DNA of 64,000 nucleotides from Mesorhizobium_K sp040049215 (GTDB taxonomy: Bacteria > Pseudomonadota > Alphaproteobacteria > Rhizobiales > Rhizobiaceae), in assembly GCF_040049215.1 (NCBI RefSeq), contig NZ_JBDZDN010000001.1, forward strand, positions 744,001 through 808,000, written 5' to 3'. The notes under the pieces are model-generated. The model did not search any database and was not told where the DNA came from. It saw only the letters and a list, made by a program, of their open reading frames with translations. Positions 55,703-64,000 of the stretch are shown here, piece by piece. The translations under genes were made by a program, and so were the position numbers. Position 1 is the first letter of the stretch, and each line of letters opens with the position of its first letter.

Positions 55703-56044
55703 CTACCGTGCTTTCCTCGCCAGCTCGGTCAGGGTCCCGCGAAACTCATTGAGCACCGAGGCTTGGCGCGACAGAAACTCCAGCCGGCGTTCGCAGTTGA
55801 TGATGGAAGCGGTCAGGTCCTCCACCCTGTCGTTCGAGCGGTCGGACACGCCGTCATTCTCGATCGCTTCGACGAGGAAGGCGGCGTCGGTGGTGGCCGA
55901 TCTGTAGCGGCGCTCGAGGCCGGATTTCTCCACCGATATCTCGTCCGTCAGCTCATTGAGGAGCCGGGCCAGGCGATCGAAACGACGCGCGTCCGTGGCC
56001 TCGTCCCGCTCGGGATTCCTGATACGGAAGTTGAAGATCGCCAC
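55703..56044 (-). CDS. Small helical protein of unknown function downstream of galU
   Basis: A 113-residue protein with a GTG start one base after the galU stop codon (TGACGTG), which argues for coupled translation. The sequence is charged and coiled-coil-like: DARRFDRLARLLNELTDEIS, EKSGLERRYRSATTDAAFLV, INCERRLEFLSRQASVLNEF. No family is recognised. Being in an operon with galU, it might support polysaccharide synthesis. Confidence 0.6.
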   Translation of the reverse strand: MAIFNFRIRNPERDEATDARRFDRLARLLNELTDEISVEKSGLERRYRSATTDAAFLVEAIENDGVSDRSNDRVEDLTASIINCERRLEFLSRQASVLNEFRGTLTELARKAR

Positions 56045-56045
56045 G

Positions 56046-56948
56046 TCAGCCGGCTTGTCTGAGCGGTGCCGGCTCCGCCTCTTCCAGCAGTCCGGCGATG
56101 ACATCGGCCATCTTGGCGGAGAAGTCGGGCCTTGCCAGCGCGAAGGCGACGTTGGCCTCGACAAAACCCTCCGGCGAGCCGCAGTCGAAGGTGCGGCCCT
56201 GGTAGTGGTAGCCATAGAAACCCTGGCTCTTTTCCAGCTTCAGCATGCCGTCGGTCAGCTGGATCTCGTTGCCCGCTCCCCGCTCCTGGTTCTCCAGGAT
56301 CGAGAAGATCTCCGGCTGCAATATGTAGCGCCCGTTGATGTAGAGGTTGGACGGCGCCGTGCCCGGCTTGGGCTTCTCCACCATCGAGGTGATGCGGAAC
56401 CCGTTGTGGGTGTCCTCGCCCCTGCCCACGATGCCGTATTTGTGCGCCTCGGCGGGGTCGCATTCCTGCACCGCCACGATGTTGCCGCCGGTCGCCTCGT
56501 AAAGCTCCACCATCTCCTTCATGCAGCTCTTGCTCGACTGCATGATCATGTCCGGCAGCAACAGCGCGAACGGCTCGTCGCCGACCAGTTCGCGCGCGCA
56601 CCAGACCGCGTGGCCCAGCCCCAGCGGCTCCTGCTGGCGGGTGAAGCTGGTCTGCCCGGCCAGCGGCTGCAATCTCTGCAGCTTGGCCAGCTGGTCGTCC
56701 TTGCCGCGCTGCGCCAGCGTGTGGTTCAGCTCGAACTGGATGTCGAAATGATCCTCGATCACCGCCTTGTTGCGGCCGGTCACGAAGATGAAATGCTCGA
56801 TGCCCGCCTCGCGCGCCTCGTCGACCACGTACTGGATCACCGGACGGTCGACGACCGTCAGCATCTCCTTGGGCACCGCCTTCGTCGCAGGCAGAAACCG
56901 CGTCCCCAAACCTGCTACCGGAAATACCGCCTTGCGGACTCTTTTCAT
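56046..56948 (-). CDS. galU: UTP-glucose-1-phosphate uridylyltransferase
   Basis: A 300-residue nucleotidyltransferase making UDP-glucose from UTP and glucose-1-phosphate. Signature stretches are VRKAVFPVAGLGTRFLPATK with the GxGTRxLPxTK loop, KEMLTVVDRPVIQYVVDEA, ALLLPDMIMQ and MVEKPKPGTAPSNL. AGGAGCC precedes the ATG at 56948. It lies 115 bases after ugd on the same strand, with a strong hairpin between them, and feeds that enzyme and polysaccharide assembly. Confidence 0.94.
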   Translation of the reverse strand: MKRVRKAVFPVAGLGTRFLPATKAVPKEMLTVVDRPVIQYVVDEAREAGIEHFIFVTGRNKAVIEDHFDIQFELNHTLAQRGKDDQLAKLQRLQPLAGQTSFTRQQEPLGLGHAVWCARELVGDEPFALLLPDMIMQSSKSCMKEMVELYEATGGNIVAVQECDPAEAHKYGIVGRGEDTHNGFRITSMVEKPKPGTAPSNLYINGRYILQPEIFSILENQERGAGNEIQLTDGMLKLEKSQGFYGYHYQGRTFDCGSPEGFVEANVAFALARPDFSAKMADVIAGLLEEAEPAPLRQAG

Positions 56949-56994
56949 GAGGCTCCTATCCCGCCTTTTGAAACGCCGCCCGCCAGCCATTGAA

Positions 56995-57019
56995 ACCTAT
57001 GCTGCAGCGCAGCATAGGT
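56995..57019 (-). terminator. Perfect 11-bp hairpin between ugd and galU
   Basis: ACCTATGCTGC (56995-57005) and GCAGCATAGGT (57009-57019) are exact inverted repeats with a three-base loop. On the minus strand the hairpin is followed by TTTC. It lies 45 bases past the ugd stop and about 46 bases before the galU start. It could be a partial terminator, attenuator or RNA-stability element that separates expression of the two genes. Confidence 0.5.
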
Positions 57020-57063
57020 CAAGCGAAACGTCGGCGCGATCGAGTGCCGAAGCCTGCGGAAGC

Positions 57064-58419
57064 CTATGAGGCGTTGGCTTTCACGCTCAGCCGGACCGGG
57101 CTGAGATAGTCCTCTGTCGGACGGCCGACGCCGACATAGGCAAAGCCGTGACTCTTCGCTTCGTCCTTGCGGTAGATGTTCCTGAGGTCGACGAGCAGCG
57201 GCGTCTTCATGACCTGTTTCAGGCGGTTGAAATCCATCGCGCGGAAGGCGTTCCATTCGGTGACGATCACCAGCGCCTCGGCATCCTTGGCGGCATCGTA
57301 GGGATCGGTCGCGAAGGTCACGTTCTCCAGCATCGACTTCGCCTGCGACATGCCTTCGGGATCGTATGCGGAAATCTCCGCGCCGGCGTCCTGCAGGGCC
57401 TGGATGATGGTGAGCGAAGGCGATTCGCGCATGTCGTCGGTGTTGGGCTTGAAGGTCAGGCCGAGGATGGCGATCTTCTTGTCGCTGACGTCGCCGCCGC
57501 AGGCGGTGACGATTTTGCGCGCGATCGAGCGCTTGCGCGCCGTGTTCACCGCTACCGTCGTCTCGACCAGCCGCATCGGGCTGCCATAGTCCTGCGCGGT
57601 CTTGGCCAGGGCGACCGTGTCCTTCGGGAAGCAGGAGCCGCCGTAGCCGGGGCCGGCATGAAGGAATTTCGAGCCGATGCGTTTGTCGAGGCCGATGCCT
57701 TGCGCGACCTGCTGCACATTGGCGCCCGTCTGTTCGCAGAGATCGGCGATCTCGTTGATGAAGGTTATCTTCATGGCGAGGAATGCGTTGCCCGCATATT
57801 TGATCAGTTCGGCCGTGCGCCGGCCGGTAAACAGCAGCGGAGACTGGTTCAGGTACAGCGGACGGTAGACCTCGGTCATGACGGCCTGCGCGCGCTCGTC
57901 CGAAAGGCCTATGACGATGCGGTCGGGGCGGCGAAAATCATCGATCGCGGCGCCCTCGCGCAGGAACTCCGGGTTGGAGACAACGGCAACGTCGGCCGTC
58001 GGGTTGGCCTTCTTGATGATCTTCTCGATCTCGTCGCCCGTGCCCACCGGCACGGTTGATTTGGTCACCACCACGGTGAAATTCTTGAGCAACGGTGCGA
58101 CCGAGCGCGCCGCCTCATAGACGAAAGACAGATCCGCATGGCCGTCACCGCGACGCGCTGGCGTACCCACCGCGATGAAGATGACCTCCGCGTCCTCTAT
58201 GCCCTTGGCGAGATCCGTGGTGAAGGAGAGCCGGCCTGCCTTGACGTTGCCGGCCACGAGGCTGTCCAGCCCCGGCTCGAAGATCGGGATCTGGCCGTTC
58301 CTCAGTGAGGCGATCTTGTTTTCGTCCTTGTCGACGCAGACGACTTCATGGCCGAAATCCGCCAGGCAGGCGCCCGATACGAGGCCTACATAGCCACTGC
58401 CTATCATCGTGATCCGCAT
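57064..58419 (-). CDS. ugd: UDP-glucose 6-dehydrogenase
   Basis: A 451-residue NAD-dependent enzyme that oxidises UDP-glucose to UDP-glucuronic acid. The Rossmann motif is MIGSGYVGLVSGACLADFG, followed by VCVDKDENKI. The catalytic cysteine lies in GPGYGGSCFPKDTVAL, and the C-terminal substrate-binding part has ILGLTFKPNTDDMRESPSL. It supplies glucuronate for surface polysaccharide with galU downstream. Confidence 0.94.
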   Translation of the reverse strand: MRITMIGSGYVGLVSGACLADFGHEVVCVDKDENKIASLRNGQIPIFEPGLDSLVAGNVKAGRLSFTTDLAKGIEDAEVIFIAVGTPARRGDGHADLSFVYEAARSVAPLLKNFTVVVTKSTVPVGTGDEIEKIIKKANPTADVAVVSNPEFLREGAAIDDFRRPDRIVIGLSDERAQAVMTEVYRPLYLNQSPLLFTGRRTAELIKYAGNAFLAMKITFINEIADLCEQTGANVQQVAQGIGLDKRIGSKFLHAGPGYGGSCFPKDTVALAKTAQDYGSPMRLVETTVAVNTARKRSIARKIVTACGGDVSDKKIAILGLTFKPNTDDMRESPSLTIIQALQDAGAEISAYDPEGMSQAKSMLENVTFATDPYDAAKDAEALVIVTEWNAFRAMDFNRLKQVMKTPLLVDLRNIYRKDEAKSHGFAYVGVGRPTEDYLSPVRLSVKANAS

Positions 58420-58529
58420 CTTTGGTCCTTTCCAGTTTTGGACGAAGTCTTTGCATTGTCGAGCCTCGAAACCAGGCTAAGCGGTGTCGCGACTGTATCC
58501 GGTTTCGCGATTCCGTTCCATCCGCCGCC

Positions 58530-59303
58530 TCAGCCGACGATCAGCGCGGCGCCGTTCGAATCGATCCGCAGGCAGCTCAGGCGATGCGTGGCATAAGCGC
58601 CGGTATCGAGATTTATTCTGTTCGGCCTGAATTCCGGCTCGGCGTTGGGCGTATGCCCATGCACCACGACGGCGCCGAACGGCCCGGCATGATCGAGGAA
58701 CGGCTTGCGTATCCACAGCAGATCGTCCGGCACCTGCTCGTCGAGCGGGCGGTTGGGCAGGACGCCCGCGTGGGCGAAGAAATAGGGACCGTAGCGGAAG
58801 CTCGGCCGCAGCGACCTGAGAAAGCTGACGTCGTCCAGGGGAATCGCGCGTGAGAGCGCGGCGCTCAATATGGCTTCCTTGGCCGGGTTTACGCCATAGG
58901 AAAGGGCGGTCGCGGCGCCGCCCCAATCGAGCCACTCCCGGTCGGAAACCCGTCCTTCGAGGAAGCGCAGGAGCATGGCCTCGTGATTGCCCGAAAGCGG
59001 CATGACCTTGCAGGTCTTCGCCCGGGCGCGAAGGATCGCGATGACGGCCGCGCTGTCGGGACCTCGATCGACATAGTCGCCGAGATAGATTTCAAGCCGC
59101 CGACCGGCTTGGCGGGCTTGCCAATCCTTCTCGATCAGCTGGTTCACCTGCCGGAGAAGGTCGGCGCGGCCGTGGACGTCGCCAACCGCGTAGATAACCG
59201 TTCCGGCATCGATGGCCGGATAGGTTTGATCGTCGCGCATCCGTTCGGGCTTGCCGGCAAGACGCGCAAGCCATGCAAGCACGTCCCGTCCCCGGCTGAG
59301 CAT
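58530..59303 (-). CDS. PPP-type serine/threonine protein phosphatase (metallophosphoesterase)
   Basis: A 257-residue calcineurin-like phosphatase with the PPP metal motifs YAVGDVHGRADLL, GDYVDRGPDS and LSGNHEAMLLR, plus VVHGHTPN. The start is uncertain: ATG 59303 avoids overlap with the upstream kinase gene, while ATG 59351 would add 16 residues and overlap it by 35 bases; neither has a strong ribosome site. It sits directly after the tyrosine-kinase gene of exopolysaccharide export, so it may counteract that kinase or another exo regulator; the usual partner there is a low-molecular-weight tyrosine phosphatase, which is not seen. Confidence 0.85.
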   Translation of the reverse strand: MLSRGRDVLAWLARLAGKPERMRDDQTYPAIDAGTVIYAVGDVHGRADLLRQVNQLIEKDWQARQAGRRLEIYLGDYVDRGPDSAAVIAILRARAKTCKVMPLSGNHEAMLLRFLEGRVSDREWLDWGGAATALSYGVNPAKEAILSAALSRAIPLDDVSFLRSLRPSFRYGPYFFAHAGVLPNRPLDEQVPDDLLWIRKPFLDHAGPFGAVVVHGHTPNAEPEFRPNRINLDTGAYATHRLSCLRIDSNGAALIVG

Positions 59304-59316
59304 TGCCGCGGGCGCT

Positions 59317-61635
59317 TCAGCTCTGCGATACGTAAGAGCTGAACTTTTCATGGTGGTAATATTCGCTGTTTCCGCTGCTTGACGTGTAGAGGCGCAGGCT
59401 TTGCTCGTCCGCCTTGTTGAGCAGGCAGCCGATGATCTTCTGGTTGACGAGCGGCGCGTTGTGGAGCGCATCGGAAACGGTCGCGGTCGAGGTTGCCCCC
59501 CATTCGACCACGAAGACGAATCCGTCAACCGCCCCGGCGATCGCCTTGGCGTCGATCACCGGCGCCAGCGGCGGAAGATCGATGATGACGTAGTTGTATG
59601 TCTGGCGGGCAGCCGTCAGCAATTGCGCCATCTTGCTCGAGCCGATCAGGTCGGTCTTCTGTGCCGCGCCGCCCTTGCCGGCGGCCGGCAGGAATTTCAG
59701 GCGCTTGGCCTCGTCCGTGTAGATCAGGTCGTTGATCGGAACGTTGTTGACGAGGAATTCGAACAGGCCGGCGCTCGCGTTCGGCGTGATCTCGCGCGTC
59801 AGGGTCGGGCTTCTCAGGTCCGCGTCGATCACCAGCACCGAATTGCCGGACGAGGCGATCAATTGGGCAATATTCATCGCCACCGTCGACTTGCCCTCGC
59901 CGGGCATGGATGAAACGACGCCGATGACGCGCACCCCGCCCTCGCTCGGGGCGAAGTCTATGGCGAGCTTCACCGATCTCAGGGTTTCGGCGAAACGCGA
60001 CAACGGCGCTTTCACCACATGCTGGAAGACGCCAAGATCGCTGGCAAGAACCCGGCCCGTAGACGCGCCCTTGCGGACCGCGGGCGAGGGTCGCCGCGCC
60101 TGGGCGCGGGCCAGCTTCGGCAGAATACCCAGGCAGGCGAGGCCGAGGCCGCGTTCTATCTGCCCGGGTGTGCGGAAGGTGTTGTCGGCGATCTCGCGTC
60201 CCAGCGCCAGCAACAGACCCAGCGCAAGACCCGCGACGCCGGAGAGCGCGAGGGTTATGACCGTCTTGGGCGAGGACTTCTTGCGCGCCGGCGAGGCTTC
60301 GGTGAGCACCCGCGCATCGGTGATCGGGAATGACTGCTGCTGCAGGGCGGACTTGTAGCGGTCGAGGAAACTCTCGTAGAGATTCTGGTCGGCTTGGGCG
60401 TTGCGTTCCAGCTCGCGCAGGCGCACCTGCGCCTGTGCTATGTCGGAAGAACGGACCGTCGAACTTGCGAGCGCCTGCGAAACGTCGGCTTCCTGCTGGG
60501 TCGCGACTTCGAGGTCGCTTTTGTAGACCTGTTCGATCCGCCCGAGCTCCTTCAGGATCAGACCGTTGATGTCTTCCATCTGGCGGCGCGCCTTCTGCGC
60601 TGCCTCATGCTCGGCGCCGTAGCGGCGCGAAATGTCCGCTTCCTGCTGGGCGACCCTGGAATATTGCTGGCGCAGTTCGTTGATCACCGAACTGGCGAGC
60701 GAATCGACCACGGAGGCGTCCGGGTTGCCGGATGCAATCATCTGCGCGATCTGGTCGTAGCGCGCGCGGCGGGTGGCCGTCTCCTTCTGCGCCTCCACCA
60801 GCCTTGCGGAAAGATCGGTCAGCTGGGTGTCGGACAGCAGCTGGCCGCTGCCGGTATTGGTGTCGATGATGCCGTTTTCGCGTTTGTATTGCTGTACCAG
60901 CTGATCGGAGGCGACAGCCTTCTCGCGCAGTTCGGCGAGGCGCCCCTCAAGCCAAGCCGAGGCACGGCGCACCGAATCGTAGCGCGCATCGAGCTTCTCC
61001 TCCAGATAGGCGTTGGCAACCGCGTTGGCGGTGTCGGCCGCCAGCTGCGGGTCCTCGGATGCGAAGCCGATGGCAAGCACGAAAGTGTCGTCGACGCGAT
61101 CGACGAAGAGCCGTCTGCTGAACTCTTCGACAATCCCGCGGGGAATGCCTTGCTCCACCACGACGGGCGGAGCCGAGCCGAGCCTGATCAGCGAACGCAG
61201 AACGCCAAGACCGCGCGACGCAAGCTCGACGATGACGTTCTGCGGACGGGTGAACTCGCTCGCATCCTCAAGACCCAGCCGTTTGATGACGCTCAGCGCG
61301 ATTTTCTCCGACTGAATGATCTGCAGCTGGCTGTTGACGTCCACGTCGTCGAGGCTGGGCGGCATGCCGGAAGCATTCGCGTTATTGCCGTCGAATGTCT
61401 GCGCATTCTCGATGTCGAGATAGACGAGAGCCGTCGAGCCGAACATCGGCTTGGTGGTGGTCAGATAGAGAAGGCCGACCACCAGCATCGCCGCCACGGC
61501 AGCTCCGATCAGCAGGGACCGGCGCCTCAAAATGGCAAGGAGACTAGCGAAGCTGAGAAGCCCGGCGTCTGACTCGGCGGCCGGTTGCGGCGCGGGAGAA
61601 TCCGCTGGCCAGTTCTTCTGGAGCTGCACGAGCAT
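59317..61635 (-). CDS. Polysaccharide co-polymerase / tyrosine autokinase (Wzc/ExoP type)
   Basis: A 772-residue inner-membrane protein. The first membrane helix is LLIGAAVAAMLVVGLLYLTT, a long periplasmic coiled-coil region follows (with many RQQ/EL repeats), and the second helix is VITLALSGVAGLALGLLLAL. The cytoplasmic kinase has Walker A SSMPGEGKSTVA, A' VLVIDADLRSP and B YVIIDLPPLAPVID, then a tyrosine-rich tail including SEYYHHEKFSSYV. It controls chain length and export of surface polysaccharide through autophosphorylation cycles. The start at 61635 is favoured over a TTG at 61665 by AGGA nearby. Confidence 0.92.
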   Translation of the reverse strand: MLVQLQKNWPADSPAPQPAAESDAGLLSFASLLAILRRRSLLIGAAVAAMLVVGLLYLTTTKPMFGSTALVYLDIENAQTFDGNNANASGMPPSLDDVDVNSQLQIIQSEKIALSVIKRLGLEDASEFTRPQNVIVELASRGLGVLRSLIRLGSAPPVVVEQGIPRGIVEEFSRRLFVDRVDDTFVLAIGFASEDPQLAADTANAVANAYLEEKLDARYDSVRRASAWLEGRLAELREKAVASDQLVQQYKRENGIIDTNTGSGQLLSDTQLTDLSARLVEAQKETATRRARYDQIAQMIASGNPDASVVDSLASSVINELRQQYSRVAQQEADISRRYGAEHEAAQKARRQMEDINGLILKELGRIEQVYKSDLEVATQQEADVSQALASSTVRSSDIAQAQVRLRELERNAQADQNLYESFLDRYKSALQQQSFPITDARVLTEASPARKKSSPKTVITLALSGVAGLALGLLLALGREIADNTFRTPGQIERGLGLACLGILPKLARAQARRPSPAVRKGASTGRVLASDLGVFQHVVKAPLSRFAETLRSVKLAIDFAPSEGGVRVIGVVSSMPGEGKSTVAMNIAQLIASSGNSVLVIDADLRSPTLTREITPNASAGLFEFLVNNVPINDLIYTDEAKRLKFLPAAGKGGAAQKTDLIGSSKMAQLLTAARQTYNYVIIDLPPLAPVIDAKAIAGAVDGFVFVVEWGATSTATVSDALHNAPLVNQKIIGCLLNKADEQSLRLYTSSSGNSEYYHHEKFSSYVSQS

Positions 61636-61867
61636 CAGGCGGCATCCTATATTGCGCTGCACCAAAACCGTCGAATTCAGCGACCAGGATGATCATCCCC
61701 AAAAGCCGACCACCGGCACCAAGTCACTGTATTCAATAGTTTATCTAAATTGCCTTACGTTGCCCGCGCCCGTGTGTGCAAGGTTAGCAGAGTTTTGCTG
61801 CAGTGCAAGAGAGCATGGCTTTGAGGCCGAAATTTGAATCGGCGGCAGGCGGGGAGCCAACCGCCCA

Positions 61868-63016
61868 TCATCCCTGGCCGCTTGCCCTCGCGCTCGGCGT
61901 CGGGGTCCAGGTCTGGAACTTGTCGCCCCGCACGGACCGCCACACCCCCCATGACGTTCCGGCAAAGGAAAGCAGCATCGCCAGAACCTTCAGGGCGGGG
62001 CCGAACTTCGCCGCGACGAGAACGCCAAACGCTGCGGCAATGAGTAGCGGCGCGGCAAGCACCGGCGTCGGCGGAAAGACAGCGAGCATCGCCAGCATGA
62101 AAAACAGTCCGGCGAGCAGCAGATTGTAGCCTATGACCCACTTCAGCAGCCGATGCGACACGTAGCAATAGGCAAGCACCGGCTTTCGCCATATCTGCGG
62201 CCAGATCAGCCGGTGGACGTTGAAGGCCTGGCAGGCGATTCGTATCTTGCGGCGAAATTCGTCATAGGTGTTCGTAGCCGACTTCTCGAAGGCCAGGGCG
62301 TCCGGCGCCCGTACCACGCGCATGCCGTCGATCAGGATCTTCATCGACACGTAGAAGTCGTCGATGATGTCGTCCGGAACCACATGATGGGCCGATCGCC
62401 TGATCGCAAACAGCGAACCGTCGGCGCCGACGACGCTGAAGGCGTCGCTCTCCAGCTGCTTGATCGCCTCCTCGATGCGCCAGTAGAGCGAACCCGAACT
62501 GCTCATCGCGCTCTCGTCCGGATTGGAATAGACGAGATGGCCGCAGACGCAGCCGACCGACGGGTCGGAGAACCACGGCGCAAGCCGGCGCAGCACGTGG
62601 CTGTCGAGTTCGACATTCGCATCGGTGAACACCACGACGTCGGCCGTGCACCTGTCGACGAGCGCGTTCATGCCATACGACTTGCCGCGCCTGACCTCCG
62701 CGGCAACGATGTTGATCCGGTCCTTGAACGGTTCGAGTCGCTCCACCGTCCTGTCCGAAGCGCCGTCGACATAGATGAACAGCTCGCATTGAGGGGCGGT
62801 CTGCGCAACGGCGATCATATTGCGTGCCTTGTCGGCGATGGTGCGCTCTTCGTTGTAGGCGCAGACGCAGATCGCAAACGAGGGCAGCGGTCCTTGGACG
62901 GCCGGCGCCGGACGCCGCCGCCGGAACAGCATCAGCGAAAGCGGATAAGTCACAAAAGGATGGATGCTGAGCAACAGAAAGACGGCACTCAGGCCGATGC
63001 ATACCCAAAACGTCAC
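61868..63016 (-). CDS. Family 2 glycosyltransferase with membrane segments
   Basis: A 382-residue processive-type GT2. After an N-terminal helix (VCIGLSAVFLLLSIHPFVTY), the GT-A domain has FAICVCAYNEERTIADKARN, IYVDGASDRTVERL, the metal-binding VVFTDANVEL, and DDIIDDFYVSMKILIDG; two or three helices close the protein. It adds a sugar to a lipid-linked or growing polysaccharide at the inner membrane. The start is a GTG at 63016 with GAGGGTG upstream. It lies 230 bases upstream of the Wzc-like gene in the same direction. Confidence 0.88.
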   Translation of the reverse strand: MTFWVCIGLSAVFLLLSIHPFVTYPLSLMLFRRRRPAPAVQGPLPSFAICVCAYNEERTIADKARNMIAVAQTAPQCELFIYVDGASDRTVERLEPFKDRINIVAAEVRRGKSYGMNALVDRCTADVVVFTDANVELDSHVLRRLAPWFSDPSVGCVCGHLVYSNPDESAMSSSGSLYWRIEEAIKQLESDAFSVVGADGSLFAIRRSAHHVVPDDIIDDFYVSMKILIDGMRVVRAPDALAFEKSATNTYDEFRRKIRIACQAFNVHRLIWPQIWRKPVLAYCYVSHRLLKWVIGYNLLLAGLFFMLAMLAVFPPTPVLAAPLLIAAAFGVLVAAKFGPALKVLAMLLSFAGTSWGVWRSVRGDKFQTWTPTPSARASGQG

Positions 63017-63603
63017 GGTGCGGGCACCCTCACAAAATCACCCTCCCCGCCCCGTCACGCAAAATCCTAAAACCGACCCATTGCGGGCTGAAAGCACCGC
63101 CGCGGCAGGCATGCCGGCCTTCTCGCATGGACAGACTATTGCGCCAACAGGACACGTCACACTCCGCTCGAAGCGCTGCGCGTCAGCCCGTGCAAGACCT
63201 GCCAAAACCCGTGCAGGCGGGATACCGCTGCCGCTAATGGGCCGCGAAACCGGCCTATTGTCAACGCTGGTCATGGCGACCCCACGCCAGTTAATCTCCC
63301 GGCCCTGTACAGGTTAAACGGGCTCAACAGCCAGCGAACCCTCCGAAAAGTCCCGGAGAATCGGGCTGAATCGAAATCCCGAACGGGATAGGCCGGCCCG
63401 CGGCAAGAACGGATTGCGCTGCGACATTTTGGGCGCGACACAAAAAAACCCAACTACGGTCATTCCGCCGACGCATTGCGTTCGCTATTCTTTCCGCGCT
63501 GGACTTTGCACTTTGGGACGGGTGGGACTGCACCGGCGCCGGTTCTGCCTGCGCTAACCGTCAACCGGAACGGCTCTACCGTTCAGGCCAAAGAAGCGAG
63601 ACC
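63017..63603. promoter_or_regulatory. Divergent promoter region with palindromes
   Basis: About 590 bases between the leftward glycosyltransferase and the rightward RTX gene with no gene recognised. Two palindromes stand out: ATCCCG-AA-CGGGAT at 63376-63389 and ACCGGCGCCGGT at 63532-63543, the latter about 60 bases before the RTX start. These could be regulator sites for secreted-protein or exopolysaccharide control; no more can be said. Confidence 0.4.
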
Positions 63604-64000
63604 ATGGCAACAACCTCCGCAAGACAAGCTTTTTCCGCGTCGCCGAATTTCGTCTTCGGATCGAGCGCAGCCGATACGCTCACGGGAACCACCAGTTCCG
63701 ACATCATCTACGGACGCGCCGGTAACGACATCGTTTCGGGCGGGCTCGACGTCGACATGTTCGTCCTGCGCCGGGGGGAGGGCTCCGATACGATAACGGA
63801 CTTTCAGGCCGGATTTGGCGGCGACGTCCTTCGCCTTCAAAACTACGGATTCAGCGACTTTTCGTCCTTCAGGAACGCATCCGTGCAGACCGGCGCCGAC
63901 GTCACGGTGACGCTGGCGAGCGGCGAGACGCTGACGTTGCGCAATGTCGACCGCGACGCGCTGCGGCCGGAGAACCTCGAACTCGACCGGCCGCTTCCAG
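63604..64000 (+). CDS. RTX calcium-binding secreted protein, N-terminal part (3' end outside window)
   Basis: An open frame starts at ATG 63604 and runs off the window; 132 residues are visible. After a short serine-rich start come RTX-type repeats (NFVFGSSAADTLTGTTSSDI, IYGRAGNDIVSGGLDVDMFV) and then GSDTITDFQAGFGGDVLRLQ and ETLTLRNVDRDALRPENLEL, a module seen in rhizobial type I-secreted polysaccharide-degrading enzymes such as ExsH-like glycanases. It has no Sec signal, as expected for type I export. An enzymatic domain may lie downstream; the exopolysaccharide genes next to it make a glycanase or surface adhesin likely. Confidence 0.75.
   Translation, partial: MATTSARQAFSASPNFVFGSSAADTLTGTTSSDIIYGRAGNDIVSGGLDVDMFVLRRGEGSDTITDFQAGFGGDVLRLQNYGFSDFSSFRNASVQTGADVTVTLASGETLTLRNVDRDALRPENLELDRPLP

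Overview
The window is GC-rich (visibly above 60%) and reads as chromosome or large replicon of an alphaproteobacterium, most likely a Hyphomicrobiales member near Mesorhizobium/Phyllobacteriaceae. This rests on codon use, the dense set of ABC-transporter-linked catabolic operons, a palindromic repeat of rhizobial type inside one gene, and the neighbourhood of a DXR-like (DRL) oxidoreductase. No rRNA, tRNA, insertion sequence, phage gene or CRISPR array was recognised. The genus is an inference.

Layout. 1-1194: 3' part of a beta-CASP metallo-beta-lactamase-fold nuclease. 1637-2254: DJ-1/PfpI protein. 2303-6693: GntR regulator divergent from iron-dependent alcohol dehydrogenase, aldehyde dehydrogenase and alpha/beta hydrolase, an arrangement like a gamma-hydroxybutyrate/succinate-semialdehyde module. 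7025-7270: relic of a histidine kinase. 7366-8460: Acg-type nitroreductase. 8579-19581: two divergent operons. The leftward one carries a GlcD-like flavoprotein, FadR-type regulator, SDR and zinc polyol dehydrogenase. The rightward one carries an amidohydrolase, a DUF59 protein, glyoxalase I and a complete sugar-type ABC importer. 19726-27285: arginine-deiminase-fold hydrolase, M20 amidase, LysR regulator and PotABCD-type importer, probably for a guanidino or polyamine-like compound. 27675-31114: AraC regulator with an EmrAB-type efflux pump. 31215-37326: biotin-independent malonate decarboxylase operon in the order mdcA-C-D-E-G-B-H, with an AEC permease (MdcF candidate) at 38784-39749. 39921-41678: a small conserved protein and two universal stress proteins.

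41914-55676 is the most interesting part. A DRL-family (DXP-reductoisomerase-like) oxidoreductase is followed by acetoin-dehydrogenase-like E1 alpha, E1 beta and E2. Next come a HAD phosphatase, a GutM homologue, a full glucitol-type phosphotransferase system (EIIC, EIIB/C, EIIA) with its own HPr-EI fusion, three unrecognised proteins and a SorC-type regulator. My reading, an inference, is a catabolic pathway for 2-C-methyl-D-erythritol: the PTS imports and phosphorylates the polyol to MEP, the DRL enzyme runs backwards to DXP, and the acyloin-cleaving complex splits DXP into acetyl-CoA and glyceraldehyde-3-phosphate. In effect this is the first steps of the MEP isoprenoid route run in reverse.

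55703-64000: surface polysaccharide genes (galU, ugd, PPP-type phosphatase, Wzc/ExoP-type tyrosine autokinase, family 2 glycosyltransferase) and the start of an RTX calcium-binding protein that runs off the right edge. Long antisense open frames opposite many of these genes are by-products of the base composition and are not annotated.
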